Positions 1 through 8,982 of a stretch of 64,000 bases of DNA are shown here, piece by piece. Positions within the stretch are counted from its first letter, which is position 1. Each line of letters opens with the position of its first letter. Position numbers and translations under genes: made by a program. The notes beneath the pieces are model-generated. The model was not told the origin of the DNA, made no database searches, and saw only the letters and a list, made by a program, of their open reading frames with translations. Source of the DNA: Toxorhynchites rutilus septentrionalis (lineage: Eukaryota; Arthropoda; Insecta; Diptera; Culicidae); the NCBI RefSeq assembly GCF_029784135.1, contig NC_073745.1:103062125-103126124 (forward strand), given 5' to 3'.

Positions 1-612
1 TATTAATACTTTTGAAGGGCTTTTTGATATGTTTGATACAGTGAAAAAAGCATGGCTATCTTTTGAATTGTAGATACCAGAGTGTATGATAATGTCCTTA
101 GAGAGAAAAATGTCATCTTCCAAATAAAATTCTCCATTATTGATGATAGTTGGTAAATTCACAATTTTTGTCTCATTGGAATTTAACTGGATTATTGCCG
201 AATTTGGATATTTTCGAAACATTTTCAGTACGCCAGTGGGGAATTTCAACTCATTTTGATCTGTTAATATGTTGACTTTTAGTTCACGTAAGGTCTCGTA
301 TCCTATGAGACCATCGAAAAATTTGTGGAAGTCGAATATGTAAAATATTTGTTTTTTTGATCCTGGTATTGTGGAAAAGGGGTTGAAATTTACGAATTGA
401 TCTATATTTTGCGAACCATTAACGTTCGTTACCTTTACAGGTTTGGTGAACTTGCATTTGTCCAAATTGACATGTTTCGGACTAATGTAGTTTTTGTTCG
501 CTCCCGTATCGATCAAAAACTTCAGTGGTCCTTTAGTGGTATTGATTTGTATGTACGGTATAAAATTGTTTACGGAGGAGTTTCTTGGGCCGTAATTATC
601 TGAAAATTCAGT
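1..612 (-). CDS. pol: Pol N-terminus with retropepsin, 17.6/297-like Ty3/gypsy element (partial)
   Basis: This is the first part of a Pol polyprotein, cut by the window edge. The minus strand encodes a retropepsin active site, FLIDTGANKNYI, with the Asp codon at 508-510. The frame is open from about 612, overlaps the last ~40 nt of gag and lies in the -1 frame relative to gag. That is the usual arrangement for Ty3/gypsy Pol made by -1 frameshifting. I did not find a canonical slippery heptamer in the overlap. Downstream codons continue open to position 1. Reverse transcriptase, RNase H and integrase would lie left of the window. Family assignment rests on the gag type, the tRNA-Ser primer site and insertion into TA repeats. 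Confidence 0.8.
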
Positions 613-1901
613 TCATCAGTGGAAGTGGTATTTTCTTCGACACTCTCTTCCTGATTGTTTACCACAGGTTGAAAAGATGTACTAGCCATCGATTCATTGT
701 GATAATTATCCTGCTCATAATTTTCTTCATCATAGGTTTCGTATTCACAATTTGGTCCTTCGTACGGGCCGTAAGGATCAGACATATTTGTGCCTTCGTG
801 GTAATTGATTGCTCTCCGAGGTCTATTCATATAGTTTATTTTATTAGATCTTATTGAAGGGTCTACATCCATGGGAGTAGGCTTCGGCATCTGAACTGGT
901 CTTGGGGCGAATACGTTTCGCGGAGGAACTTGCGGTTGATTTAGAAAGCTTTGGTTCTGATGTTGTTGGTAAGGTGTGTGGAATTGATTCATTTGAGGTC
1001 TTTGAAAATTTTGCCGTTGATTAAAAGGATTCATTTGTAATCTCGAAAAATTTTGCTGTGGATTAAAATGATTCGTTTGAGGCTGATACTGGGCTCTTTG
1101 GTAATGATTAAAATTATTCCAGTTCTTTTGCCTTGGTGGGGGAGGTGGTGCTACAACAATCGGTTTTTGGAATCGATTTGTAGTTTCCATCTTATTAAGA
1201 CCGCATTTATTTTGATAGTTTCTCTCTTCAATAGAAGCATCGAAAGCTTCTTTTAATTTTTTTGGTTGGCGGGCTCTTACGTTCCCGCCGATGGGCTCTT
1301 TTAGTCCTGCTAAAAACACTTGAAGAGCATTCTCCTGGTGTGTCGAGATTCTGTCCGTTCTCAAGTTGAGATCGAATGTTGAAATATTTGTATGGTTTAT
1401 CAAAAGCGAAAGCAATTGATGAACCGAACTATAAAAATCTTCTATTGTTCCAGCTTGTTGCAGTTGGAACAATTCGCGGGTAAGCGTGACTGAATCACGC
1501 TTGTCGTTATAGTAAGCTATCAGGTTAGCTTTAATTTCTTCCCAGATTAGCGGTGTCCCGTATGTTTCTAAAACTCGGTCCGCATCTCCGGTTACTTTCG
1601 AGCGTATGGATTGAAGCCATACTTGCTCGAAGGGTGTCCCTTTAAGAGTTTCTAAAAAGGGCAACAGATTTTCCACTGCTCTAATGAAGCAGTGTAATTT
1701 GACGGGGTTACCGTCGAATTGCGGCAATTCGCGGATTGCCTGGGGCGTTTGCATCGCCTTTAGGATTTTCTCCGCCTTGTCGAACATTACCGCTGTTTGA
1801 GCAATTCTGGCGGCTTCTTCGTGTTCATTTAAATTTTCCTCCTGTGCTGAGGTATTGCTCCTCGGTAATTCAGGGGATATGTTAAAACTGTTTGGGTTCA
1901 T
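570..1901 (-). CDS. gag: Gag, 17.6/297-like Ty3/gypsy element
   Basis: This intact 443-codon ORF starts 405 bp inside the primer site, as expected for gag. Residues ~30-230 form a helical capsid-like region of the type seen in insect Ty3/gypsy Gag (for example the segment FDGNPVKLHCFIRAVENLL). The C-terminal half is rich in Asn, Gln and Pro with repeated N-F-Q-R-P-Q-type motifs, followed by an acidic tail. No CCHC zinc knuckle is visible, which is usual for the 17.6/297/gypsy group. The start was chosen because it is the first ATG of the open frame. The ORF has no internal stop, so the copy may be young, but pol can only be seen in part. Confidence 0.85.
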   Translation of the reverse strand: MNPNSFNISPELPRSNTSAQEENLNEHEEAARIAQTAVMFDKAEKILKAMQTPQAIRELPQFDGNPVKLHCFIRAVENLLPFLETLKGTPFEQVWLQSIRSKVTGDADRVLETYGTPLIWEEIKANLIAYYNDKRDSVTLTRELFQLQQAGTIEDFYSSVHQLLSLLINHTNISTFDLNLRTDRISTHQENALQVFLAGLKEPIGGNVRARQPKKLKEAFDASIEERNYQNKCGLNKMETTNRFQKPIVVAPPPPPRQKNWNNFNHYQRAQYQPQTNHFNPQQNFSRLQMNPFNQRQNFQRPQMNQFHTPYQQHQNQSFLNQPQVPPRNVFAPRPVQMPKPTPMDVDPSIRSNKINYMNRPRRAINYHEGTNMSDPYGPYEGPNCEYETYDEENYEQDNYHNESMASTSFQPVVNNQEESVEENTTSTDELNFQIITAQETPP

Positions 1902-2306
1902 TGTTTTCGCGATTATTCACAAAGCACTCCAAGGTAAAACTTAAATCACTCTTGTTAGATTAGCTAGTTTTTTTTTTCTGATTTAACGTTTGTTTTTGTT
2001 TTAGATTAGTAGTTCACTTTTGTGATATAAAAAGAGTCGCTTACGGTGTTACCCGGGCTCGTCTCTCTGAATTAGTAGTTTTTTGTTATATTTTATGGAT
2101 GTGGATACAGCTTTTTTTGTTTCGGGTAAGCCTTGTACCACTCCGATTAAATGATTGTTAATTTGACTAAGATCTAATTACTTACTTGATAAAAAGGTAT
2201 CACTCGTGCGTCCGTTGTAGTTCTCCAATCGTCAGCCACTCGATATTCGTTCGCGCGGGAAATCACTTTCGCGAATTGGATCTACGCGTGAACACTTGAA
2301 CGAGCG
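1902..2306 (-). other. 5' leader of the 17.6/297-like element
   Basis: This is untranslated sequence between the primer site and the gag start. I see no ORF of note in it. Confidence 0.6.
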
Positions 2307-2324
2307 ATCCTACCGACTGCGCCA
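2307..2324 (-). promoter_or_regulatory. tRNA-Ser primer-binding site
   Basis: The minus strand reads TGGCGCAGTCGGTAGGAT. From memory this is the reverse complement of the 3' end of insect tRNA-Ser, the primer used by Drosophila 17.6 and 297. It directly follows the inferred LTR end. Confidence 0.85.
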
Positions 2325-2730
<406 letters not shown>

Positions 2731-3584
2731 TTTGATACTCATGTTTTGTTGTTGCTTGGCTGTCCATTTCCTCCTAGTCGTATCGGTGGTGCTGCTCTTC
2801 TTCTGGTTTCCTGTGCCCATTAGTCTGGCAAAAAAAATTTCTACCGCTTCCGCTATTCGTCTATAATCCCGCCTGTCGGAGCGCGCCGGCTTCCCACAGT
2901 GGTCTCTCCGCCTTGTATTTTCATTTGGTAACTGTCTTTCTGTTCACCTTTGTAATTTGCAGTCACATTTATGGTTTTACTTTCGATTAATTTCCTTCAC
3001 ACTTTTCTTCACACTTCATGTTCATTTTTGCTCGCTGCTCATGCTGCCTGCTGCCGATCGAATCACACCAAAACTTTCCTGGCTGATGATGATATTCACA
3101 GTTTCTGCACTAATTGCACACAGGCTGCATGCTGCTGGAACGTTGCTTTCACTGCTCACACTGGAATACGGTTCCGCTTCTTCACAATTCCGTCTTCACT
3201 CGTGGGGGATACAAATCAGGACCACTTGCGAACCATTACCACTGGCGGATGATTCGCGTCCGGGAACCTCCTTCTGTGTCGACGATTTTCCTGTTGCCAC
3301 ATATTCACTGCCTCCAAAGATCCCACACTCGACACAATCTGCTGCTTGTCTCCTTTTTTCTTTTTTTCGCAACCGTTTTTTTTCTCACCTGTTACCGCTC
3401 GATTTTGGGACCATCATCGGTAATAAACGCCTTTTGTCTGCGCATGCCAATTACACTCTGGTGCCGTTATTTCCATAGAGTTGGCAAGTAATTTTTTCAT
3501 TCACTGAAGCATACTCATTAAGTCTAGACTCCGTCTAAAAGCACATCACGACTTTCACTTTGGAGATTGTATTTATAAACACTG
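2731..3584 (-). other. 5' leader of element E (no gene recognised)
   Basis: This C/T-rich stretch contains CTGCTGGAACGTTGCTTTCA, which recurs at about 24,270 in the leader of element B. It is therefore leader sequence of a related retrotransposon, read on the minus strand towards gag. The TA tract and the 17.6-like insertion interrupt it before any small ORF is reached. Confidence 0.55.
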
Positions 3585-3839
3585 TCCATACGAAGATTGT
3601 AGTTTAGCAACAACACGGTCCATGCAGTTTTAAAAAGACACAGTCTATCCGAAGATCGCAGTTTAACAAAAACACGGTCTATGCAGTTCCAAAAAGACAC
3701 ATTGCGGTTTAAAAAACACAGTCTATCCGAAGATTGCAGTTTAACAAAAACACGGTCTATGCAGTTCCAAAAAGACACATTGTAGTTTAAAAAACACAGT
3801 CTATCCGAAGATTGCAGTTTAACAAAAACACGGTCGCCA
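3585..3839 (-). repeat. Four tandem primer-site-like modules in the leader of element E
   Basis: Four units of 60-78 bp each contain a CGAAGATTGCAG-type segment followed about 11-14 nt later by CACGGTC (units near 3590-3620, 3645-3679, 3723-3757 and 3802-3839). Only the last unit ends in the full CACGGTCGCCA next to the LTR, so it is the working primer site. The first segment matches the anticodon arm of insect tRNA-Arg(UCG) as I recall it, and the second matches its acceptor end. The upstream units look like duplicated, decayed copies. Confidence 0.75.
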
Positions 3840-4515
3840 TTTTACATACAAGGGACGTTGTTTCACTATCTCATATGAAATACGTTTGCTACCATTTACG
3901 TATTAACTTTATTCGCATCCAAACTCCATGCGACCTATCGCTTGGAATGTAACTACAGAACTAACTTACAACTAATTACAAAAGTCTTAAGCTAACTTCC
4001 AAACAATTGTGTAGAGTTCTTTAATTTGTTGGGAGGAGCCAAGACATAGAGAAATAGCCAATCAATCAAATGCAGTGTTCGATGTGATTGGGGTCATGAA
4101 TAAAAAATGCTTACTGCGCGTAAGCGCACATATCGCATAGTGCATATCGATTTCATGGGAAATCGTAAAGTGTTACGACTTTGTAAACTGTCGCATTTTT
4201 CATCGGAACAGAACTAGGTCTGTTTTGGTTTTAAGTTTGTCGCCATCAACTGCGCGCGTTATGATGTAAGAATGCATTCATACCGCTAGCGCATGTGGCC
4301 AGTTTTTATGGGTGATGGATATTTGTGGGAGAAAAGTAATTAACGAAGTTATGCAGTTATGCTTGTGGGAATCGTAAACATTGAAGTGCTCGCGCATGAG
4401 TCAGTTGTTAGAAAACAATTAACTGCTTATGGGAATGTGTTGACAATGGAATTTGGTATGGGATTTAGAATGGGTTTTGAAATGGATTAGGAATCGGATT
4501 TGAAATCATGCTACA
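3840..4515 (-). repeat. 5' LTR of element E (412/mdg1-like)
   Basis: This 676-bp LTR starts immediately after the primer site and ends CATGCTACA (TGTAGCATG on the minus strand). It shares long segments with the LTRs at 24899-25677, 25735-27691 and 38538-38991, including GGGAGGAGCCAAG. It is followed by satellite sequence starting ATAG. The body of the element is left of the window, beyond the 17.6-like insertion. Confidence 0.85.
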
Positions 4516-4948
4516 ATAGCGGTTTCGCTCTAATATTGGTACCTCGTGAACTTATCTTCAACACTGCAATTTCTACGCCAATACATTCTCAACGTCCCAT
4601 AAAGCATAGCGGTTTCGCTCTAATATTGGTACCTCGTGAACTTATCTTAAACACTGCAATTTCTACGCCAATACTTTCTCAACATCCCCATTAAAGCATA
4701 ACGGTTTCGCTCTAATATTGGTACCTCGTGAACTTATCTTCAACACTGCAATTTCTACGCCAATACATTCTCAACGTCCAATAAAGCATAGCGGTTTCGC
4801 TCTAATATTGGTTCCTCGTGAACTTATCTTAAACACTGCAATTTCTACGCCAATACTTTCTCAACATCCATTAAAGCATAGCGGTTTCGCTCTAATATTG
4901 GTACCTCGTGAACTTATCTTAAACACTGCAATTTCTACGCCAAAACTT
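4516..4948. repeat. 90-bp satellite array, block 1 (~4.8 units)
   Basis: Tandem 90-bp units start ATAGCGGTTTCGCTCTAATA at 4516 and 4606, then with small indels near 4699, 4789 and 4879. Units differ by a few substitutions. The last unit is broken by element A at TSD actt (4945-4948). Confidence 0.95.
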
Positions 4949-5393
4949 TGTAGCCGTTCGGTACGTTTCGGATTTTTCACAAAAAATAGACAGGTAATAG
5001 TCGACGACTGTCACATGAGTGGCCTCAATCTTTATTTTCATTTTGCTTAAATACTGTCTTAAACTCTACACAGCTTACAATCATAAACACGCGGTCACGC
5101 GTGGCTCAAACTTAAAACATTCTATGTAAAGGGAGAGAGAGAGCAAGCGTGGCTGTAGCTTCAAGTGGGTTATGTTTTAATTACTTTTCCGCATTGCTAT
5201 GCGCAACGCTCGGAAAGTAATAAACATACATTCGAGCTGGGTGACTAATGTTATTTATTATTTTGGGACAGCGATATTTGGTTGCACTTGACATGCATTG
5301 AAATTTATGATGTGTGGGGAAATTGATGTGTGGGAAAGGATAGATGTGTGGGAAAGGAGAACGTGAACGAGGATAATAAGTTATCTCGTTACA
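4949..5393 (-). repeat. 3' LTR of element A
   Basis: Begins TGTAGCCGTTCGG and ends CTCGTTACA on the plus strand. It has an extra GATGTGTGGGAAAGGATA-type repeat relative to its partner. Confidence 0.9.
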
Positions 5394-5651
5394 CCATCCC
5401 TCTTAGGGAGAATGATGTAATAGAGTGGAATCATTCTAGTGTGCCGAAATTTAAAGTGTTATTGCTTTACTCTCTCTGGTTTAACTATCGTAGGATAAAA
5501 TAGTTCATTATTTGAAATCTATCTTCTATTTGTATTTGCTTTATGTAAGTACAATTTTTATTATGTCGTAAGTTTAAATTTTTATGCCTACGTTTTAATA
5601 GAAAATTTCATATTTTATTTGTACAAGGTTTCTGTGTAGCACCCCTTCCCC
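5394..5651 (-). other. 3' untranslated end of element A, with polypurine tract
   Basis: On the minus strand CCTAAGAGGGATGG directly precedes the LTR. This is the expected plus-strand primer. No gene is visible in the rest. Confidence 0.55.
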
Positions 5652-6929
5652 CTAAGGGAGGTTGGCGTTATTAACGATTATTCTGTTTTTATGTACATTG
5701 TGTGTGTTTTTAGTTTTTTCATCTATAATTTCCACATTAGGGTGTTTTATTGAAGTGACTGTAAAAGGTCCTTGATACACTTGGTCAAGCTTTTTTCTGT
5801 TTTCGTTGGTTAATAATACTGAATCTCCTATTTTTAATTGAATAGGTTTTGCTATCTTGTTTTGTTTCTCTATGCGCTTCGTTTTTATTTTGTCAATCAA
5901 TTCTCTAGTGGCTTTTGCTGTACTTTTTAATTTAAATTGGAGCTCTTTGTGATAGTCTTCGAAATTGTATACTGGTTCAATGAAAGTGGGATTTTTCAAG
6001 TCGAGAGGTAATGTGGCGTTTTTGCCGAAAACAAGTTCGAAAGGTGTGTAGGGAAAATCTGTATGGGGAGTCGTGTTGTAGCAGAATGCATAGTAAGGCA
6101 ACCAGTCATCCCAATCACTTTGTGAGGGGTTGACGAATTGTCTCACGTATTCATTCAGACAACGATGATTCCTTTCAAGTCCTCCTATGGACTGAGGGTG
6201 ATAGGGTGTTGAAAAATTTTGTTTCATCTGTAATAGTTTCGATATGTTTTCGAATAATTCATTCTTGTATTCGGTTCCTTGGTCCGTTTGGACAACTGAA
6301 GGAGTGCCGTAAACAAGGATGCAGTTTTCGATAAATGCTTTTGCTATTGTAGATGCTTGTTTATCCTGAATGGGTTTGATTATAATATATTTCGATAGGT
6401 CGCATTGTATGGTTAGTGCGTATCTATTGCCAGAGTTTGACCTGTTAAAAGGTCCAATTGTGTCCATAGATATGCAGTCAAATGGTTTTTGCGGGGTTTT
6501 GGTTTGTATAAATTTTTCGTGCGTTGCTGTTGTGTGTTTATTTTGTTGACATTGCATGCATTTCTTTACGTATTCGGAGATATCAGTTTTCATGTTGTTC
6601 CAAGAGTATAGTCTGCTTAGTTTCTTATAAAGTCGGTTTGTTCCGATATGTCCACCCAGTGGGGTGTTGTGATAATTGTTCAGGATTTTTGATCTTTCTT
6701 CAAGGCTATCTATCACACGCTTGGGTGTGTAGAGCACAATTTGCAAATTTTTAAGCGAGTCGTTACACGTCTTCTTGAAGAGTTGTACGCTGCATAATTG
6801 AAAAATCACGCTTGATAGCGCTAGAGCTATCGCGCTAATTTTCAGTTTATTGGCCATATTTTCAATTTCATTTAATGCGTTACCTAGGGTTTCTTTTATG
6901 TTACTTGCAATTTTTATGTTTGTCGACAA
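5652..6929 (-). CDS. Fusion ORF: membrane-anchor N-terminus joined to gypsy integrase
   Basis: This open 425-codon frame has two parts. Residues 1-60 have a predicted transmembrane helix at ~31-48 (KISAIALALSSVIFQLCSVQ) followed by FKK, unlike any Pol start. Residues ~60-425 align with the Pol C-termini of elements L and D. They include the HHCC zinc region (NNYHNTPLGGHIGTNR, then CMQC), catalytic Asp in SMDTIGPF, Asp in QTDQGTEY and Glu in GGLERNHR, and a basic C-terminal domain. RT and RNase H are absent. The likeliest origin is an internal deletion that joined a leader small ORF to the end of pol in frame. Whether it is expressed is unknown. Confidence 0.75.
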   Translation of the reverse strand: MSTNIKIASNIKETLGNALNEIENMANKLKISAIALALSSVIFQLCSVQLFKKTCNDSLKNLQIVLYTPKRVIDSLEERSKILNNYHNTPLGGHIGTNRLYKKLSRLYSWNNMKTDISEYVKKCMQCQQNKHTTATHEKFIQTKTPQKPFDCISMDTIGPFNRSNSGNRYALTIQCDLSKYIIIKPIQDKQASTIAKAFIENCILVYGTPSVVQTDQGTEYKNELFENISKLLQMKQNFSTPYHPQSIGGLERNHRCLNEYVRQFVNPSQSDWDDWLPYYAFCYNTTPHTDFPYTPFELVFGKNATLPLDLKNPTFIEPVYNFEDYHKELQFKLKSTAKATRELIDKIKTKRIEKQNKIAKPIQLKIGDSVLLTNENRKKLDQVYQGPFTVTSIKHPNVEIIDEKTKNTHNVHKNRIIVNNANLP

Positions 6930-7320
6930 TAATTCTTCGCTTGCATTTCAATATAAAAACTCTATTCATGTATTCTCATTGGACCATTACCATGATATTA
7001 AATGTTATTCTTTAACCTTGATTTAATATCCTTACACAGCTGATGAAGCTGCTTTGCATACAACCTGTTTGTTGGCAAAAAAAAAAATCGTCATATTTTG
7101 CGCATTGCCCATAATAATAATTTTAAAAGCTTATTGTTTCTATCGACTTCTTTGTCTTCAATATGTTACTTTCATCGGTAACTGTACCGAAATTCATTAA
7201 TTCCTTGTCATTTTTAATTCGATATTTTACTTTCTTCGATAATTTATTTCTCGTACTAATAAAATAAAAAGTAATTGTACTGATTCCTATTTTTCATCCT
7301 GTCCTGTCCTGTCACGAAAC
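6930..7320 (-). other. Leader of element A (no gene seen)
   Basis: AT-rich untranslated sequence. Near 7300-7320 there is a partial duplication of the primer-site end (CCTGTCCTGTCACGAAACG) just upstream of the true site. Confidence 0.5.
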
Positions 7321-7338
7321 GTCCTGTCACAGTCGCCA
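7321..7338 (-). promoter_or_regulatory. tRNA-Arg primer-binding site of element A
   Basis: The plus strand reads GTCCTGTCACAGTCGCCA. This equals the recalled 3' end of tRNA-Arg(UCG) except for A in place of G at one position. It directly abuts the 5' LTR. Confidence 0.85.
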
Positions 7339-7765
7339 TGTAGCCGTTCGGTACGTTTCGGATTTTTCACAAAAAATAGACAGGTAATAGTCGACGACTG
7401 TCACATGAGTGGCCTCAATCTTTATTTTCATTTTGCTTAAATACTGTCTTAAACTCTACACAGCTTACAATCATAAACACGCGGTCACGCGTGGCTCAAA
7501 CTTAAAACATTCTATGTAAAGGGAGAGAGAGAGCAAGCGTGGCTGTAGCTTCAAGTGGGTTATGTTTTAATTACTTTTCCGCATTGCTATGCGCAACGCT
7601 CGGAAAGTAATAAACATACATTCGAGCTGGGTGACTAATGTTATTTATTATTTTGGGACAGCGATATTTGGTTGCACTTGACATGCATTGAAATTTATGA
7701 TGTGTGGGGAAATTGATGTGTGGGAAAGGAGAACGTGAACGAGGATAATAAGTTATCTCGTTACA
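7339..7765 (-). repeat. 5' LTR of element A
   Basis: A 427-bp copy of the left LTR, ending CTCGTTACA, followed by the actt target duplication. Confidence 0.9.
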
Positions 7766-7769
7766 ACTT

Positions 7770-8362
7770 TGTGGGGGTATTAAATAGGATTCCGTGGAGT
7801 ATATTTATTTCGATCACTTTGGACACTTGTGATATTGTTCGAATGGAAACTCAGGCACTTTCCACTAATTTATAAACACTATATTCTTAGTTCCATTTCC
7901 ATTTATCGTTCCTCGCGTGCTTCGTTCACTCGTTAGCTTAACTGGTTAAATTGCAAGACTGCTCGCTTGCATTCGATATGTACTTTTTATAATGCTTAAA
8001 CTAAAACTCTACACAAGATAGCTTCTATTCTAGAGGAGGAGGAGCAAGCAAGGAAATATGTGAGCGCGTTCGATTGGTTCGAACGGGTCAAAACGGAGAA
8101 CAAAAGGGTAGTGGTTGTTTCTGTGTGTTGTCATTTCACACTTGGTTGAAGTGGGTTAGTTCTGCATAATGTTACGCTGTAGGGTGAGTGGTTGTTATTT
8201 AATATTATCGTATGCAGCTGTGAGCTAGTGACATAAAAATGCATTTGGCCTACAAACATGTATGACGATAATTTATGGCGTGGGAATGAATTTGTGGGAA
8301 TAGGATCGTTGGGATTTTATGACAAGTGAGAAAGGATAATGGTAATAGGTTATCCCGCTACA
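7770..8362 (-). repeat. Solo LTR F (412/mdg1-like)
   Basis: A 593-bp sequence from TGTGGGGG to CCCGCTACA, flanked by actt (7766-7769 and 8363-8366) and embedded in the satellite. Its end (GGTTATCCCGCTACA) resembles the end of LTR A, so it is a related family in the same orientation. No internal region adjoins it. Element A inserted exactly at its left boundary. Confidence 0.8.
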
Positions 8363-8478
8363 ACTTTCTCAACATCCATTAAAGCATAGCGGTTTCGCTC
8401 TAATATTGGTTCCTCGTGAACTTATCTTAAACACTGCAATTTCTACATCAATACTTTCTCAACATCCATTAAAGCATA
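8363..8478. repeat. 90-bp satellite array, block 2
   Basis: About 1.3 units continue in register from block 1 once elements A and F are removed. The block is broken at CATA by element G. Confidence 0.9.
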
Positions 8479-8495
8479 TCTGGTGGTTCCCTACT

Positions 8496-8797
8496 GTGCC
8501 ACAGTTTCTACACTTTAATGTTTCGTAGATTTCAGTTGCTCATTGCACATTTTCATTTTTAAGCTTGAACTGCTACTATTTGCGAGTGTATAGTTGTTGG
8601 ATTGTGTTTATCACTAATTTGCACGTACTTATCCACACAGCCAGCTTTTGATCAATTCCATAAAATTCACTGTTCATCCTTCATTCTTCTCGATTCATTT
8701 AAATGCAACAATACACTGTTTTATTTTTCACTTTTTCCATGGATTGTCCACTTTTTACAGTTTATCCGAAGATTGCAGCTCATTTTCGCGGTCGCCA
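8496..8797 (-). other. Leader and primer site of fragment H
   Basis: This 300-bp leader ends in CGGTCGCCA (8789-8797) directly before LTR H, giving the tRNA-Arg primer site. Eleven nt further in lies ATCCGAAGATTGCAG (8764-8778), a 15-nt match to the tRNA-Arg(UCG) anticodon arm as I recall it. No gene is seen. The left part is joined abruptly to the LTR G remnant. Confidence 0.65.
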
Positions 8798-8821
8798 TGT
8801 GTTATTTGTTGATGTATTATT

Positions 8822-8982
8822 TATTGGAAGTTTTGCGTAGACTCTCGGATTATGGAAAAGAGAATAAATACGTGCTAACTGCTTGAGGTTCAAACGACTT
8901 ATAAGAAAATTTATTTTATTAACTCTGGCAAATCAACAATATAATTACTATGGTAATAACAGCGATGTTGCTATGATCAACA
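8822..8982 (-). repeat. 3' LTR of the copia element
   Basis: 161 bp, starting TGTTGATC and ending CCAATA on the minus strand. The first six nucleotides encode the last Cys codon and the TGA stop of the polyprotein. Confidence 0.95.

Larger units (their letters stand above)
4949..7765 (-). mobile_element. Element A: internally deleted 412/mdg1-like LTR retrotransposon
   Basis: The two LTRs are 4949-5393 and 7339-7765. They share almost all sequence; the left copy carries one extra ~18-bp repeat unit. The element is flanked by a 4-bp target duplication, actt (4945-4948 and 7766-7769). The primer site lies at 7321-7338 and a purine tract (AAGAGGGATGG on the minus strand) abuts the left LTR. Internal sequence is under 2 kb and holds only a leader and a fused integrase ORF. 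Gag, protease, RT and RNase H are missing, so the copy is non-autonomous. Confidence 0.9.

Noticed and set aside
3524..3778. 84-codon minus-strand frame in the E leader
   Set aside because: It is a translation of the tandem primer-site-like modules; the internal repeat explains the open frame.
3585..3839. CRISPR-like array
   Set aside because: Units are not spacer-repeat structured and lie in a eukaryotic retrotransposon leader.
4500..5050. Repetitive plus-strand frames (LVPRELI type repeats)
   Set aside because: They are frames through the 90-bp satellite, whose length is a multiple of three; no start context or homologue.
8764..8797. A tRNA-Arg gene or pseudogene
   Set aside because: Only 3'-half segments occur, always beside a primer site and LTR; no acceptor 5' half, D-arm or A box.
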